From a bacterium (GTDB lineage: Bacteria > Myxococcota_A > Bradymonadia > UBA7976 > UBA1532), in assembly GCA_030427205.1 (NCBI GenBank), contig JAUHXC010000022.1, positions 1 to 64,000 of the forward strand: DNA of 64,000 bases, given 5' to 3'. The notes under the pieces are model-generated. The model saw nothing but the letters and a program-made list of their open reading frames with translations. It had not been told where the DNA came from and did not search any database. This document shows, in pieces, positions 49,377 to 59,300 of the stretch. Made by a program: the position numbers and the translations under genes. Positions within the stretch are counted from its first letter, which is position 1. Every line of letters begins with the position of its first letter.

Positions 49377-52046
49377 TCAAGCCTCCTGGCTGCGCGCGCG
49401 CCAGGAGGCGATGGCGTCGGCGGTGGCGCCGCGGGCCGCGTCGATCAGCGTCTCGACCATGTCGTCCTTGAGGCCGAAGAGCTCCAGCCGGGGCACGGGC
49501 GGGCGCACGACGAGCACCCGCTTGGGGTCGACGCGCTGCTCGAGGTCGGCGCTGCCGGCGCGGCCGCCGAGCACCAGGCACTCGACGACGGTGGTGCCCA
49601 GCTCGGGCCAGGCGACGCGCCGCCCGAGCAGCTTGTTCCACAGCACGCGCCAGCCGCTGAGCACCGCGCCATAGTCGGGCACGGCGGGGAAGGGGGTGGC
49701 GTAGCCCGCGTCGAGGTTGGAGACCAGCGTCAGCCCGGCGCCGCATTCGCTGTCGAGGGTCCAGTGGGGGAAGTTGTCGAGCAGCCCGCCGTCCATCAAG
49801 AGCCGGCCGTCGACGGCGACCGGCGGCCACAGCGCGGGCACCGAGCAGGCCGCGCGCACCGCCTGCCACAGCGGGCCGCGGTCGATGACGACGATCTGTC
49901 CGGTGCGCAGGTCGACGGCGGTGGCCTTGAGCGGCAGCGGCAGGTCTTCGAGGTGGATCTTGCCGAAGAGCCGGCGCACGAGGCGGGTCGCGCGCCGGCC
50001 GCTGAACAGCGAGACGAACGGCGGGCCGATGTTGTCGAGGTGCGGCCGGAAGCCGGTGCCGGCGGCCACGGCCCGGCGGCGCATCTCGGCGTCGTCGAGG
50101 TCGAGGCAGAGCAGGCCGGCGATAGCGGTGCCCGAGCTGGTGCCGGCGAGCGTATCGAGGGGCAGGTCGGCGGCGCCCATGGCGTCGGCGACGCCGATAT
50201 GGGCCACCCCGCGGGACGACGCGCCGCCGAGCACGAGGCCGATGGCCCGGCCGAGCAGCCGTCGGGCGAGGCGATCGAGGTCGGCCCGCTGGCCGGCGCG
50301 CACATGATACCAGACCACGTCGGGGGCGGCGGCGAGCCAGCGCGCGGTCTGCTCGGGCGGGCCCTCTGGCCACCACAGCGCGAGGTGGCGCGGCATGCCG
50401 TCGCCGATGCCTTCGAGCGCGGCGGGGTCGCCGTCGCGGCCGTCGGCGACGAACAAGAGGTGGTCGGTCATCGCCAGGCAGCGTCGGCGCCAGCGGATGT
50501 CGTCGCGGCGGGCGACGAAGATCGGATACCGCACCTGCTCTTCGTAGCCGGCGAACCACGCCCGCAGGCGCACGTCGGCGGCGCTGCCGGCGGCGCTGTC
50601 GAGCGCCGCGTCGTCGAAGGTCTCGCGCAGGGTGTCGCGGTCGACGCAGACGCTGTCGCCCGGTCCGCCGAAGGCGTCGCGCAGGTGCTCGAGGCGCGCC
50701 GCCCAGCGCGGGTCGTCATCGGGCACGATCACCGTCAGGCTGGCCCGGTCGCTGATGGCGGCGGTGCGCACCCCGGCGAAGTCGGCGCTCGATTGATCCG
50801 ACAGCGCCGCGCGCAGGTCGTCGTGGCGCGCCATCAGCCGCTGCAGCACGTCGCGCGACATGAAGCCGGTGAACGTCTCGCGGCTGGCGCGGGCGGTGGC
50901 CTCGGCGGCGCGCGGCGGGCCGAGGCCGGTGTCGCCGAAGACGAAGCCGGGGGTGTAGGCGGTCGAGCGCCCGTCGCGGGTCTCGACCACCCGGCCGTTG
51001 AGCACGAGAAACAGCCCGCCGCTGTGCTCGCCGGCGAGGTAGAACGCCTCGCCCGTCTTGCGCCCGCCCCACGAGAGGTGGCGGATGACGTCGCGCCGGG
51101 CCGACGACGACAGCCGGGCGAAGACCGGGCTCTCGCCGACGACCTGCTGCAGCTGGCGCAGGCGGCCGAGCTCGCGCAGCCCGCCGGCGATCATGTCGTC
51201 GGCGGGCAGGCGCAGCCGGCGCACGCCGGGGATGGGGCTGTCGCCCACCGTGGGCTCGCTCACCGCCGGGTCGACGGTGACGCAGACGGTATTGGCCGAG
51301 GGGTTGGCCGGCATGGCGCTGGCCCGGCGGGTGAGGTCGAGGTCGACGCCGCCGTCGGGCGACATCAAGAGCAGGATGCGGTCGGCGTTGCGCGTGGCCC
51401 GCGAGAGGCCCGGCTCGGCGGCGGTGGTCCACATCACGACCGCCCAGGCGTCGCCGAGGTGCGCGCCGATGGCCCGGGTCGCGCTGCGGAACTCTGCGCT
51501 GCCCGGCGGGCCGTCGGGCACGTCGGCGAGCTGCACCAAGCGTCGGCCGGCGGCGCCGTGGAAGGCGGCCATCACCGGCGCGCGCACCCCGGACCAGTCG
51601 CCGACTTCGACCACCGCGGTGATGGTCGGCCGCTCCGGCGCGGACACCGGCCCGACGACCCGCTCGGCAGCGACCTGACCCAGCGCGAGCGCGAACCCGG
51701 CGTGGGTCCGCGCGAGTCGGCGGCCCGCGGCGGCGGGCAGGGTGTGCACCACCGCGTCGGTCGTCGCCCGCACCGCCGCGGCGGAGGGCACGTCGCGCAA
51801 AAAGCCCAGCTCGCCGACGACCGCGCCGACCGTCAACTGCGCCACCAGCCGCGCGTCGGCGGCGTCGAGCACGTCGAGCCAGCCGGTCTCGACGATGTGC
51901 AGCGGTCCGCCCGGCTCGCCGGCGCGCACCAGGACGTCGCCGGCGAGCAGGTCGCGGGCCTCGAAGGCGTCGAGCACCGCGCGCGCCTCGGGGTCGGGCA
52001 GCGCGGCGATCAGGGGGTGGCCGGTGAGGGGGTGAGCGGGCGGCAT
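49377..52046 (-). CDS. NTE/RssA-like patatin phospholipase with two cyclic-nucleotide-binding-like domains
   Basis: 889 aa. Two cNMP-binding-like domains are visible: residues about 1-125 (FEARDLLAGDVLVRAGEPGG...GAVVGELGFLRDVPSAAAV) and about 310-425 (GEAFYLAGEHSGGLFLVLNG...GFVFGDTGLGPPRAAEA). A Rossmann-like middle follows. The patatin domain (about 610-760) has the oxyanion motif GLVLGGASSRGVAHIG, catalytic Ser in GTSSG (about residue 635) and catalytic Asp in DGGLLDNFP (about 750). All catalytic elements are present. This layout matches neuropathy target esterase-like lysophospholipases. Cyclic nucleotides may regulate it, although the phosphate-binding loops are not obviously canonical. 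No signal peptide. Confidence 0.9.
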   Translation of the reverse strand: MPPAHPLTGHPLIAALPDPEARAVLDAFEARDLLAGDVLVRAGEPGGPLHIVETGWLDVLDAADARLVAQLTVGAVVGELGFLRDVPSAAAVRATTDAVVHTLPAAAGRRLARTHAGFALALGQVAAERVVGPVSAPERPTITAVVEVGDWSGVRAPVMAAFHGAAGRRLVQLADVPDGPPGSAEFRSATRAIGAHLGDAWAVVMWTTAAEPGLSRATRNADRILLLMSPDGGVDLDLTRRASAMPANPSANTVCVTVDPAVSEPTVGDSPIPGVRRLRLPADDMIAGGLRELGRLRQLQQVVGESPVFARLSSSARRDVIRHLSWGGRKTGEAFYLAGEHSGGLFLVLNGRVVETRDGRSTAYTPGFVFGDTGLGPPRAAEATARASRETFTGFMSRDVLQRLMARHDDLRAALSDQSSADFAGVRTAAISDRASLTVIVPDDDPRWAARLEHLRDAFGGPGDSVCVDRDTLRETFDDAALDSAAGSAADVRLRAWFAGYEEQVRYPIFVARRDDIRWRRRCLAMTDHLLFVADGRDGDPAALEGIGDGMPRHLALWWPEGPPEQTARWLAAAPDVVWYHVRAGQRADLDRLARRLLGRAIGLVLGGASSRGVAHIGVADAMGAADLPLDTLAGTSSGTAIAGLLCLDLDDAEMRRRAVAAGTGFRPHLDNIGPPFVSLFSGRRATRLVRRLFGKIHLEDLPLPLKATAVDLRTGQIVVIDRGPLWQAVRAACSVPALWPPVAVDGRLLMDGGLLDNFPHWTLDSECGAGLTLVSNLDAGYATPFPAVPDYGAVLSGWRVLWNKLLGRRVAWPELGTTVVECLVLGGRAGSADLEQRVDPKRVLVVRPPVPRLELFGLKDDMVETLIDAARGATADAIASWRARSQEA

Positions 52047-52088
52047 CGCGGTCCTCGCGGCGTCGGCGGCCGTACCCTGCGCGGCGCC

Positions 52089-54197
52089 TCAGCGTTTGAT
52101 GATGTTCTGCCCGCCGGTGTACGCGTACGAGACATAGTCGTCGTAGGCGTAGACCAGTATGCCGAAGGGCTGGTCGCCGGCGATGCGGTGCGGGCCGTCG
52201 CTGACTTCGAAGTGCTTGTAGACCTGGGTCGAGCCGGGCACCAGGATGGTGTTGTTCATGTCGAGCGGCTCGCCGTCGAGGGTCAGGTTCGCGTCGGGCG
52301 GCGCGACGACGGTGAGGTAGTCGACGAAGTAGGTGGTCGGGGTCAAAAAGGCGTAGTCCCGCCGGTACTGGTACTCCGGCGGCAGCAGGAAGATCGCCGG
52401 GTCGCCGGCGTTCTGCCCGAGGAGGCCCACCGACGCCTGCCCGCTGAGGATGCCCATCACCGAGATCGGCCGGTTCGAGCCGAGGGCGAGGGGCGCGCGG
52501 GTGCCGAACTCGCAGCTCTCGCCGCTCTGCAAGAGCAGGGTCTCGGGGTCTTCGAGCGCCGCGCGGCAGTCCTGCACGCCGTCGAAGCCGGGCCGCGACG
52601 GGTCGAGCTGGTCGAAGGGCACCGACAACCGGATGCGGGTCTCGGGGTCGCGGGCCACGATCTTCCAGAAGGTGGCCTCGGTGGCGAGGTCGGGGGTCTC
52701 GGTGCGCAGCACGGTGGGCGCGAGCACGAACTGATTGCCCCAGGTGTCGACGGGGAAGAGCTGCTCTTCGAGGTGGTCACAGGCGCCCTGATCCCAGGGG
52801 TAGAAGGTGCACAGGTGGCCGCTGAACGCCGCGATCGGGTGGTCGGCGGTGATGCGCGCGCCGGTCAGGTCGACCGAGATCGGCGGGCGCCCGCCGCGGT
52901 CGACCGGCGGCGGGGTGACGAGGTTGAGCACCTCGCCGGCGTCGAGCGTGGCGGTGACCGTCTGCCCGTTGATCGCCACCCGGCCCGCGCCGTCGGGCTC
53001 GACCGCCATGCCGTCGCGCAGCTCGATACGCACCGCGGTGGCGTCGCGGGTGCCGACGACGGTCAGCGTCGCCGGCAGGCTGCCCGGCGGGCCGGGGTTG
53101 GGGTCGCCCGGATCGGGCTCGAAGGGCTCCTGCCACGCGGGCACGCCGAGGTAGATGTAGTCGGTGCCCAGCGCCGGGATGGGCAACAGCAGGCTGGCGT
53201 CGTTGGTGAAGCTGTAATTGCAGCAGTACGGGTTGAACTGGTAGGCGGCCACCGGGCGATCGGTCTCGACCCGCCAGCTCGAGAAGGCGGCGTGGCTGTC
53301 TTCGCGATACGGGTGGTGCGGCAGCAGGAAGATGCCCATGCCGCCGCCGGGGATGTCGACCGAGTGCGCCTCGTCGAAGCCCTGCTCGACGAGCTGTCCG
53401 TCGGCCCGGCGCAGCTCGCTGTACACCGTCACCGCCGGCGCGCCGAGGGCCTGCGGCGGCGCCTGGATGGTGACCTCGCCCACCAGCTCGGCCGGGCTGC
53501 CGTCGGGGCTGCGCAGCCAGACCCGGCTGCGCAGCTCGGGGTCGGGGTTGGTCAGCACCAGCCCCAGCGGCGCGTCGGGCGTGCCGCCGAAGCCGTAGGC
53601 CAGGTTGGGCAGGTCGGTGGCGTAGAAGTCGCAGCCGAGGTAGCTGCGCCGGGCGCCGTCGACGCAGGTGGGCGCCCGGCAGACGCCGGTGCCCGAGCAG
53701 ACCCGGCCCGGCAGGCAGGGGGACTCTTCGACCCAGCCTTCGCCCGGTACGCAGGTGGCCGGCTGCAGGTCGCCGAGGCAGGTGCGCTGCCCCTCTTCGC
53801 AGGTGGCCGGGTCGGGCACGCAGGCCCCGTCGCCGAGGCAGACCTCGCCCGCGGCGCAGGGCACCACCGCGAAGCGCCCGCCGATGCATTCGATCCGCGC
53901 CGGCGGGCCGTCGGGCACGCACGAACGCTCGCCGGCCGCGCACTCCGGCGGCGCGGCGTCGACCTCGGGGCCCATGTCGACGGGCGGGGGCGCGGCGTCG
54001 GGGGCGGCGTCTCGGGCGGCGGCGTCTCGGGCGACAGCGTCGGGCGCGGGCGGGGCGACATCGGCCGTGGGGGCGCCGTCGGCGAGCGCCACGTCCGGCG
54101 CGGGCGTCGCGTCGTCGTCGCCGCCCGAGGCGCCATCGACGCAGCCGACGGCGAGGGCCACGAACAGCAGGGGGAAGAGCGGGCGTCGTGCCTTCAT
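52089..54197 (-). CDS. Lipoprotein with IgGFc-binding-protein-type domain
   Basis: 702 aa. Lipobox LAVGC (Cys19), then an Ala/Asp/Pro-rich linker. Cys-rich short repeats (CAAGERSCVPDGPPARIECIGG, CEEGQRTCLGDLQPATC and others) precede a large domain from about residue 190 that starts SYLGCDFYATDLPNLAYGFG and includes QFNPYCCNYSFTNDASLLLP, QLFPVDTWGNQFVLAPT and HLCTFYPWDQGACDHLEEQ, the IgGFc-binding N-terminal-type fold found in large myxobacterial surface proteins. No mammalian IgG role is implied; extracellular adhesion or matrix contact is likely. It is divergent from the giant Kelch/SRCR gene. Confidence 0.85.
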   Translation of the reverse strand: MKARRPLFPLLFVALAVGCVDGASGGDDDATPAPDVALADGAPTADVAPPAPDAVARDAAARDAAPDAAPPPVDMGPEVDAAPPECAAGERSCVPDGPPARIECIGGRFAVVPCAAGEVCLGDGACVPDPATCEEGQRTCLGDLQPATCVPGEGWVEESPCLPGRVCSGTGVCRAPTCVDGARRSYLGCDFYATDLPNLAYGFGGTPDAPLGLVLTNPDPELRSRVWLRSPDGSPAELVGEVTIQAPPQALGAPAVTVYSELRRADGQLVEQGFDEAHSVDIPGGGMGIFLLPHHPYREDSHAAFSSWRVETDRPVAAYQFNPYCCNYSFTNDASLLLPIPALGTDYIYLGVPAWQEPFEPDPGDPNPGPPGSLPATLTVVGTRDATAVRIELRDGMAVEPDGAGRVAINGQTVTATLDAGEVLNLVTPPPVDRGGRPPISVDLTGARITADHPIAAFSGHLCTFYPWDQGACDHLEEQLFPVDTWGNQFVLAPTVLRTETPDLATEATFWKIVARDPETRIRLSVPFDQLDPSRPGFDGVQDCRAALEDPETLLLQSGESCEFGTRAPLALGSNRPISVMGILSGQASVGLLGQNAGDPAIFLLPPEYQYRRDYAFLTPTTYFVDYLTVVAPPDANLTLDGEPLDMNNTILVPGSTQVYKHFEVSDGPHRIAGDQPFGILVYAYDDYVSYAYTGGQNIIKR

Positions 54198-54444
54198 CTC
54201 GCTTGCCTCTTGCTTCGGGGTGGTCGGACCGCGACGCGATCGAAGCGGCGCGCGGCGCCTCGACGAACGTCGCCGTCACCCTGCCGCGGCGCCGCGCCCG
54301 ATGCCAGTCCTGCCGGCGGTTTACCGGCTCGGGGTCAGGTCGCGGCGGCCCGCGCGGCGGCAGCAGGTCAGCGTTGCGCGCGGCGACCAGATCGCCAAGA
54401 CTGCCCCCCGCTCGGGACCGGACCGACCCGGAGGAGGATTCCGA
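54198..54444. promoter_or_regulatory. Divergent promoter region between two giant lipoprotein genes
   Basis: 247 bp separate the IgGFc-type gene (minus) and the Kelch/SRCR gene (plus). A strong Shine-Dalgarno sequence GGAGGAGG lies just before the plus-strand start. I see no palindrome of note and no assigned -35/-10. Confidence 0.45.
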
Positions 54445-57400
54445 ATGAAGACGCGCGCGCTGCACCTGTGGGTGCTGCTGGCCACCGTGCTCGCCGTCGG
54501 CTGCGATGGCGACCAGACCACCGACCCGCCGCCCGACGATCGCGAGGACGCGGCGGTGGACACCGACAGCGAGGTGTTCGAGCCCATCTGTCAGGCCGAA
54601 CGCCGACGCTGTACCGACGACGGCATCGAGGTCTGCGTCGACGGCCGCCGCTGGGACGTGCTCGGGCCTTGCCCCGGCGGCACGGTCTGCGAGGACGGCG
54701 CGTGCGTCGACCCCGAGTGCGAGCCCGACTGCCAGGGGCGCATCTGCGGGGCCGACGGCTGCGGCGGGGTCTGCGGCGAGTGCGCGGAGGCCGAGATCTG
54801 CACCATGGACGGCCGCTGCGATCCGCCGCCGCCGCGCTGTGGCGACGACGCCTGCAACGGCGACGAGGACTGCTCGACGTGCCCCGCCGACTGCGGCAAC
54901 TGCTGCGGCGACGGCACCTGCGCCGCCGGGGGCGGCGAGGACTGCACCACCTGCCCGGCGGACTGCGGCTGCGACGCGGGCGATGTCTGTGATCCGATCC
55001 TGGGCACCTGCCAGGCCTGCGCGCCGCAGTGCGAAGGCCGCGAGTGCGGCGAGGACGGCTGCGGCGGCGTCTGCGGCGAGTGCGCCGAGGGTGTCGCCTG
55101 CGAGGGCGGCCAGTGCGATGACCCGTGCGTGCCCCAGTGCGACGGCCGGGCGTGCGGCGGCGACGGCTGCGGCGGGTCGTGCGGCGCGTGCGAAGGCGAA
55201 CAGCTGTGCACCGCCGAGGGCGCCTGCGTCGACCCGCCGGCGTCGTGCGGCGACGCGGTGTGTGATCCCGACGAGGACTGCTCGACGTGCCCCGCCGACT
55301 GCGGCAACTGCTGCGGCGACGGGCAGTGCGTGGCCGGGGTGGGGGAGGACTGCGCGACGTGCCCCGCCGACTGCGGCTGCCCCGACGGGCAGGCGTGCGA
55401 CGCCGAGGATCGCCGCTGCGAAGAGGTCTGCGTGCCGCAATGCGCCGGCCGCAACTGCGGGCCCGACGGCTGCGAGGGCGTCTGCGGCGAGTGCCAGCCG
55501 GGCCAGGACTGCGAGGCGGGCGTCTGCCGCGACCAGTGCCAGCCGATGTGCGCCGGCCGCGAGTGCGGCGGCGACGGCTGCATGGGGTCGTGCGGCATGT
55601 GCGAGGCCGGCGAGCAGTGCAACGACGGCACCTGCGAGGCGATCTGCACCCCGGTGTGCCAGGGGCGCGCGTGCGGCCCCGACGGCTGCATGGGCTTCTG
55701 CGGCGTCTGCGACGTCGGCGCGTTCTGCACCGAAGAGGGCGTCTGCGAAGAGGTCTGCGTGCCCGACTGCGGCGGCCGCGAGTGCGGCGACAACGGCTGC
55801 GGCGGCGACTGCGGCGGCTGCGGGCCCGACGAAGAGTGCAGCGACGAAGGCATCTGCGTCGAGCAGTGCGTGCCGCTGTGCGACGGGCGGGTCTGCGGCG
55901 ACGACGGCTGCGGCGGCAGCTGCGGCATGTGCGAAGAGGGCGCGGTGTGCGCGCCGGGCGGCGTCTGCGTCGGCGGCGGCGGCTGCGACTGCCAGGGCGA
56001 CGACGTCTGCCTCGACGGCGTCTGCCGGGCGCCGGCCGAGATCTGCGGCGATGAGAACCCGGTGGGCCTGTGCCCCGACGGCCGGGCGTGCCTCGCCGGC
56101 GTCTGCGCCGACCAGGGCGCCGCCTGCGGTGAGAACAACCCCACCGGCATCTGCCCGGTGGGCGAGGCCTGCCGCAACGGCGTCTGCGAGGCCCTCGACG
56201 CCGCGGTGCTGTGCGACGACGACAACCCGTGCACCGACGACCTCTACGATCCGGTGCGCAACGCCTGCGTGAACGTGCCCGTGGCCGCCGAGTGCAGCGA
56301 CGGCAACGCCTGCACCAACGACGCCTGCTTCGACGGCGAATGCGTCGCCGAGCCCATCCCCGGCTGCATCGAGCCGCCGACGGTCGAGCCGGTGCAGAGC
56401 CCGACCAACCAGGGCGACCTGGTCTTGCGCGGCACCAAGCCGGCGGGCGCCTCGGTGCAGATCAACGGCGCCGAAGCGGCCCCCGAGAGCCCCGAAGAAG
56501 AGTGGGAGATCGAGGTGCAGCTGCAGCCGGGCGAGAACACCTTCGAGATCAGCACCCGCGACATGGGCGTCGAGAGCGCGACGGTCGAGATCACCGTGGT
56601 CTACGACATCACCCCGCCGACGATCACCGTGACCCCCGACGGCGGCGTCTACCGCGACGGCATCACCATCACGGTGAGCACCGACGAGCCGGCGACGATC
56701 TACTACACCGACGACGGCGGCACGCCCGACCGCTGGAGCAAGCAGTTCCGCTCGATCAAGCGCATCCGGGTCTTCAACGACGTGACCTTCCGCTTCCGCG
56801 CGCTCGACGAGGCGGGCAACTGGAGCGAAGGCGAGGTCGAGTCGACCTTCGAGATCTCGGCCGAAGGCACCGCGTGGCGGGCCGAGCCGGCGCTGCCCGA
56901 GGGCCTGATCCATCCGGCGGTGGTCTCGACCCCCGCCGGCGTCTACGCCATCGGCGGCAGCGACGGCGCCGAGCCCCAGGCCGGCGTGCTGTACTACGCG
57001 GCCGAAGCCGGGGCGTGGGCCGAGGTGCCGGCGCTGCCCAACGCCCGCTCCCAGGCCGCGGCGGCGGCGGGCACCAACGGCGTGATCTACGTCGTCGGCG
57101 GTCAGGACGACGGCATCCCGCTCAACGGCCTGTTGCAGCTCACCAGCCCCAACGCGCCGCAGTGGAACGCCCTCAGCCCGATGCCCACCACCCGCTTCGG
57201 GCTCACGCTCAACCGCTACGGCTTCTATCTCTACGCCTTCGGCGGCAAGACCAACGGCGGCGTCGTGCTCGGCACCGCCGAGCGCTACAACTGGAACACC
57301 GACACCTGGACCAACGACATCCCGGCGATGCCGCGCCCGCGCTATGGCCACATCGCCGTCAGCCGCGGCACGTTCATCTACCTCATCGGCGGTGAAGACG

Positions 57401-59094
57401 AAGAGGGCGTGCCCATCGCCGAGGTCGACGTCTTCGACACCGCCACCCTCGAGTGGAGCGACGGCCCGGCGCTGCCGACCCCGCGCTCCTTCCCCGCCGG
57501 CGACCTGCTGTACAACGTGGGCAACGTCAACGGCGGCGCGGAGGACATCGTCGTCGCCGGCGGCCGCCTCGCCGACGGCAGCGCGACGGCGGTGGTCGAG
57601 TCGCTCGTCTTCCCCGACCTCGAGTGGCGCCTGCGGCGTCCGCTCGATACGCCGCGGCACAGCGCCGGATCGATCGGGTGGAACGTGGCCGACGACGTCG
57701 ACTCCGCCGAGCGCCGGCTCTTCGTGGTCGGCGGGATCGCCGGCGGCGGTGGCATCGCCGGCGGCGGCAACAGCGGCGAGATGCTCTCGTTCGGTCAGGA
57801 GCGGGACTACCTGCGGCAGCGTCCGCCGCTGCCCGACGGGCGCTTCGCCCACGCGGCGCTCGAGCTCAACGGCCTGTTCTACGTGCTCGGCGGGCGCAAC
57901 TTCCAGGCGACCGACGTCTTCTGGGCCTACGACCCCGAGACCGGGCGCAGCGTCGAGCTGCCGTCGCTGCCCTCGGTGCAGAACGCGGTCGCCGCGGTCG
58001 AGCTCGGCGGGGCGATCTACGCCATCGGCGGCTCGAACCAGTTCAACAACGCCGTGCCGACGCTGCGGCGCTACGACCCCGCCGCCCAGCTGTGGTCCGA
58101 CCTGCGGCCGATGATCAGCGCCCGCCAGGACGCCGCGGCGGTGGTGCTCGACGGCCGCATCTGGGTCATCGGCGGCGATAACAACGGCGCGCAGCAGGCG
58201 GTCGAGATCTACGACCCGGCGGTCGACCGCTGGGAGGCCGGTCCGGTGCTGCCCCAGGGGCGCCGCGCGGCGCGGGCGGTGGTGCACGACGGCGAGATCG
58301 TGCTCACCGGCGGGGTCAACCCGGCGGGCAACGTCTACGAGAACAACCTGACGCTGGTCGGCGGGGGCTGGGTCGAGACCGAAGCGCCGGCGTATGCCTG
58401 GCATCAGGTGACGCTCATCGGCGACCACCAGCTGGCCTACTTCGGGGGCTTTACGGGCCAGGGGCCGAGCAACGCGCTGGAGAGCGACTCGCTGATCGAG
58501 TTCAACCGGTCGCGGCCGGTGCAGCCGACGGCCAACCTGTTCTCGGTGCGGGATCGCGCGGCGCTCGTCTCGCACCACGGCCGGATCTACCTGCTCGGCG
58601 GCAATACGACCGCAGAGGTGGGCCCCGAGGGCGTCGCCGAGGTCACCGCGGCCATCGCCCACTGCTTCAACGGCATCCTCGACGGGCGCGAGGTGAGCAC
58701 CGGTGACGTGCTCGCCGACTTCGACAACGGCGGCGGCTGCCCGCTGCGTCAGAGTCATCAGCAGGCGCCGGGCAACGGGCAGCTGCGGCTGCGCGGCGGC
58801 AACCGGATCGGCGTGCTCGACTTCATCCAGGTGCGACGCGGCGATACGTGGGGCTATATCTGCGACGACAACTGGGACAATACCGACGCCACCGTCGCCT
58901 GCCGCCAGATCTTCGGGCCGGGCGCGCTCGGCACGGCGACTTGCTGCGGCGCGGGGCCGACGAGCGTCTTCGAGTACGACGACGTGAACTGCACCGGCAA
59001 CGAGGACCGCCTCGCCGACTGCCCGCACCTGGGCTTCAACCGGGACAACTGCGGCGCCGGCGAGACCGCGCGGGTGACCTGCAACCTGCCCTGA
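54445..59094 (+). CDS. Giant Cys-rich/Kelch/SRCR lipoprotein
   Basis: 1549 aa from the ATG at 54445. Lipobox LAVGC (Cys20). Residues about 45-625 contain eight copies of a disulfide module of pattern C-x-P-x-C-x-GR-x-CG-x-DGC-G-x-CG-x-C, and two copies of a CSTCPADCGNCCGDG module. Next are Ig-like and chitobiase-type strands (TPPTITVTPDGGVYRDG, TIYYTDDGGTPDRWSK, residues about 650-800). From about 810 to 1400 Kelch-type propeller strands repeat (GVYAIGGSDG, IYVVGGQDDG, IYLIGGEDEE, FYVLGGRNFQ). The C-terminus (about 1445-1549) is an SRCR domain (LRGGNRIGVLDFIQVRRGDT with six Cys). The combination is unusual in bacteria and suggests an extracellular recognition protein. Confidence 0.88.
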   Translation: MKTRALHLWVLLATVLAVGCDGDQTTDPPPDDREDAAVDTDSEVFEPICQAERRRCTDDGIEVCVDGRRWDVLGPCPGGTVCEDGACVDPECEPDCQGRICGADGCGGVCGECAEAEICTMDGRCDPPPPRCGDDACNGDEDCSTCPADCGNCCGDGTCAAGGGEDCTTCPADCGCDAGDVCDPILGTCQACAPQCEGRECGEDGCGGVCGECAEGVACEGGQCDDPCVPQCDGRACGGDGCGGSCGACEGEQLCTAEGACVDPPASCGDAVCDPDEDCSTCPADCGNCCGDGQCVAGVGEDCATCPADCGCPDGQACDAEDRRCEEVCVPQCAGRNCGPDGCEGVCGECQPGQDCEAGVCRDQCQPMCAGRECGGDGCMGSCGMCEAGEQCNDGTCEAICTPVCQGRACGPDGCMGFCGVCDVGAFCTEEGVCEEVCVPDCGGRECGDNGCGGDCGGCGPDEECSDEGICVEQCVPLCDGRVCGDDGCGGSCGMCEEGAVCAPGGVCVGGGGCDCQGDDVCLDGVCRAPAEICGDENPVGLCPDGRACLAGVCADQGAACGENNPTGICPVGEACRNGVCEALDAAVLCDDDNPCTDDLYDPVRNACVNVPVAAECSDGNACTNDACFDGECVAEPIPGCIEPPTVEPVQSPTNQGDLVLRGTKPAGASVQINGAEAAPESPEEEWEIEVQLQPGENTFEISTRDMGVESATVEITVVYDITPPTITVTPDGGVYRDGITITVSTDEPATIYYTDDGGTPDRWSKQFRSIKRIRVFNDVTFRFRALDEAGNWSEGEVESTFEISAEGTAWRAEPALPEGLIHPAVVSTPAGVYAIGGSDGAEPQAGVLYYAAEAGAWAEVPALPNARSQAAAAAGTNGVIYVVGGQDDGIPLNGLLQLTSPNAPQWNALSPMPTTRFGLTLNRYGFYLYAFGGKTNGGVVLGTAERYNWNTDTWTNDIPAMPRPRYGHIAVSRGTFIYLIGGEDEEGVPIAEVDVFDTATLEWSDGPALPTPRSFPAGDLLYNVGNVNGGAEDIVVAGGRLADGSATAVVESLVFPDLEWRLRRPLDTPRHSAGSIGWNVADDVDSAERRLFVVGGIAGGGGIAGGGNSGEMLSFGQERDYLRQRPPLPDGRFAHAALELNGLFYVLGGRNFQATDVFWAYDPETGRSVELPSLPSVQNAVAAVELGGAIYAIGGSNQFNNAVPTLRRYDPAAQLWSDLRPMISARQDAAAVVLDGRIWVIGGDNNGAQQAVEIYDPAVDRWEAGPVLPQGRRAARAVVHDGEIVLTGGVNPAGNVYENNLTLVGGGWVETEAPAYAWHQVTLIGDHQLAYFGGFTGQGPSNALESDSLIEFNRSRPVQPTANLFSVRDRAALVSHHGRIYLLGGNTTAEVGPEGVAEVTAAIAHCFNGILDGREVSTGDVLADFDNGGGCPLRQSHQQAPGNGQLRLRGGNRIGVLDFIQVRRGDTWGYICDDNWDNTDATVACRQIFGPGALGTATCCGAGPTSVFEYDDVNCTGNEDRLADCPHLGFNRDNCGAGETARVTCNLP

Positions 59095-59155
59095 TCGCGC
59101 CCGTTGGGGTCGCCTCGCGCCCTGCCCGAACCCCGCCTGTCCAGCCGGGGCGCGA

Positions 59156-59182
59156 GTCTGCTGACACACCCCGTCAGCAGAC
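59156..59182 (+). terminator. Stem-loop after the giant lipoprotein gene, possible terminator
   Basis: GTCTGCTGAC (59156-59165) pairs perfectly with GTCAGCAGAC (59173-59182) around a 7-nt loop, 61 bp after the stop codon. No T tract follows, so a terminator role is likely only if assisted. Confidence 0.5.
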
Positions 59183-59300
59183 CGCCCCTGCCCCCCTGCC
59201 GCCCCGCCGATCGGCTCGCTATGATGCCCTCGCAACGTCGCCGGAAGCCATCGGACGGCTCGCTCCGAAGCCACCCGGCCCATCACATGGAGATGCCATC

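Noticed and set aside
46353..54992. A very long open frame (over 2,800 codons) on the plus strand across three minus-strand genes.
   Set aside because: It is antisense to well-supported lipoprotein and phospholipase genes, has no domain, and arises from high GC with few stop codons; its first part translates the repeat arrays.
52777..59286. Long minus-strand open frame opposite the Kelch/SRCR gene.
   Set aside because: Composition is low-complexity and no motif is seen; the plus strand encodes clear domains with a lipobox and a strong ribosome-binding site.
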